Source: Candidatus Rifleibacteriota bacterium
GTDB lineage: Bacteria; Riflebacteria; Ozemobacteria; Ozemobacterales; Ozemobacteraceae
Assembly: GCA_017526725.1 (NCBI GenBank)
Contig: JAFXRA010000353.1
Span: 1 to 15,961 of the forward strand
DNA length: 15,961 nt
Reading direction: 5' to 3'
Positions 15,291 to 15,961 of this stretch are shown here, one piece after another; position 1 is the stretch's first letter; each line of letters begins with the position of its first letter. A program made the translations under genes and the position numbers. The notes below the pieces were generated by a model. It ran no database searches, was not told the origin of the DNA, and saw nothing but the letters and a program-made list of their open reading frames with translations.

Positions 15291-15961
15291 ATGTCTAAGA
15301 ATCTTATAATAGTTGAATCACCAGGAAAAATAAAAACTCTTTCCAAATTTCTAGGGAAAGAATTCATAGTAGAAGCAAGTAAAGGGCACGTTATAGACTT
15401 GCCTCCTTCAAGATTTGGGGTAAGCACTGACAACGGTTTTGTTCCTGATTTTCATGTTGTTGAAGACAGAAAAGACGTTATTTTAAACCTTCAAAAAATT
15501 GCTAAAACAGTTGATAAAGTCTATCTGGCACCCGACCCTGACCGTGAAGGGGAAGCAATAAGCTGGCATTTAGCCAACGTTCTCAATATAGACCCACTGT
15601 CTAAGTGCCGAATAACATTCAACTCAATTACCAAAGAAGACGTTCTAAAATCTCTTGAATCACCAAGATGTATAGACTGTGACTTAGTTAACGCACAGCA
15701 GTCGAGAAGAATATTAGATAGACTGGTTGGCTATAAACTTTCTCCATTACTTTGGCAGAAGGTTTGTCTAGGCCTTTCAGCCGGCCGTGTTCAGTCAGTA
15801 GCTGTTGCTTTAATCTGTCAGAGAGAAAAAGAAATTCTTGCTTTTGTTCCAGAAGAATACTGGACAATAGACGCTGATTTAAAGAACTCTAACCAAAAGA
15901 AATTCAGAGTCAGATTAGTTAAAATTGGCGGCAAAAAAGCTGAAGTTCATAATCAGGAAGA
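15291..15961 (+). CDS. topA: DNA topoisomerase I TopA, N-terminal part
   Basis: Type IA topoisomerase that relaxes negative supercoils by single-strand passage. Only the first 223 codons are present; the frame is open to the window end. The TOPRIM domain is evident from IVESPGKIKTL with Glu9 and from APDPDREGEAISWHL, where Asp82, Asp84 and Glu86 match the metal-binding DxDxE triad. It continues with AQQSRRILDRLVGYKLSP and LSAGRVQSVA, typical of domain I/IV. The active-site tyrosine and any C-terminal zinc ribbons lie beyond the window. The ATG at 15291 follows AAGGG (15279-15283) by 7 nt and begins 26 nt after the Smg-like gene. A reverse gyrase or TopB is unlikely given the TopA-type spacing of these motifs. 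Confidence 0.95.
   Translation, partial: MSKNLIIVESPGKIKTLSKFLGKEFIVEASKGHVIDLPPSRFGVSTDNGFVPDFHVVEDRKDVILNLQKIAKTVDKVYLAPDPDREGEAISWHLANVLNIDPLSKCRITFNSITKEDVLKSLESPRCIDCDLVNAQQSRRILDRLVGYKLSPLLWQKVCLGLSAGRVQSVAVALICQREKEILAFVPEEYWTIDADLKNSNQKKFRVRLVKIGGKKAEVHNQE

Overview
AT-rich bacterial DNA carrying eleven protein-coding genes, the last cut by the window end. No tRNA, rRNA, CRISPR array or insertion sequence was recognised. The lineage cannot be fixed from the sequence. A secreted lipoprotein-like giant protein suggests a diderm cell. CdaA/CdaR show c-di-AMP signalling, and an order resembling dprA-smg-topA recalls proteobacterial neighbourhoods. The extensive HEAT and Ig-like repeats would fit an uncultivated diderm phylum, which is a guess only.

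Left part (1-5255): a good sigma-70-type promoter drives one 1,658-residue extracytoplasmic protein. It has a probable lipoprotein signal, a string of Ig/PKD-like beta modules and a propeller-like C-terminus, and ends at a strong terminator that can work in both directions. It converges with ruvA.

Middle part (5256-7947, all minus strand): ruvA (Holliday junction branch migration), yebC (YebC/PmpR/TACO1 family) and a PflX-like radical SAM protein. yebC and the radical SAM gene each have a recognisable promoter, so these look like separate transcription units. The spacers are unusual. Between ruvA and yebC lie three small hairpins that share one 18-nt plan (GTRG, 5-bp stem, 3-nt loop, stem, C) but have entirely different stem sequences. 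Two heptamer arrays (CCCTANN-type) lie just past the stop codons of ruvA and the radical SAM gene.

Right part (8045-15961, all plus strand): a divergent promoter starts a compact apparent operon dapA-cdaA-cdaR-HEAT-dprA-smg-topA. Starts overlap or nearly abut stops throughout, and no internal terminator was seen. It joins lysine/peptidoglycan precursor synthesis (DapA), c-di-AMP synthesis and its membrane regulator (CdaA, CdaR), a 774-residue HEAT-repeat protein of unknown role, and DNA uptake/recombination/topology functions (DprA, Smg-like, TopA). The HEAT gene occupies the position after cdaR where glmM is often found. Its repeats are organised in a higher-order triplet of about 92 residues.
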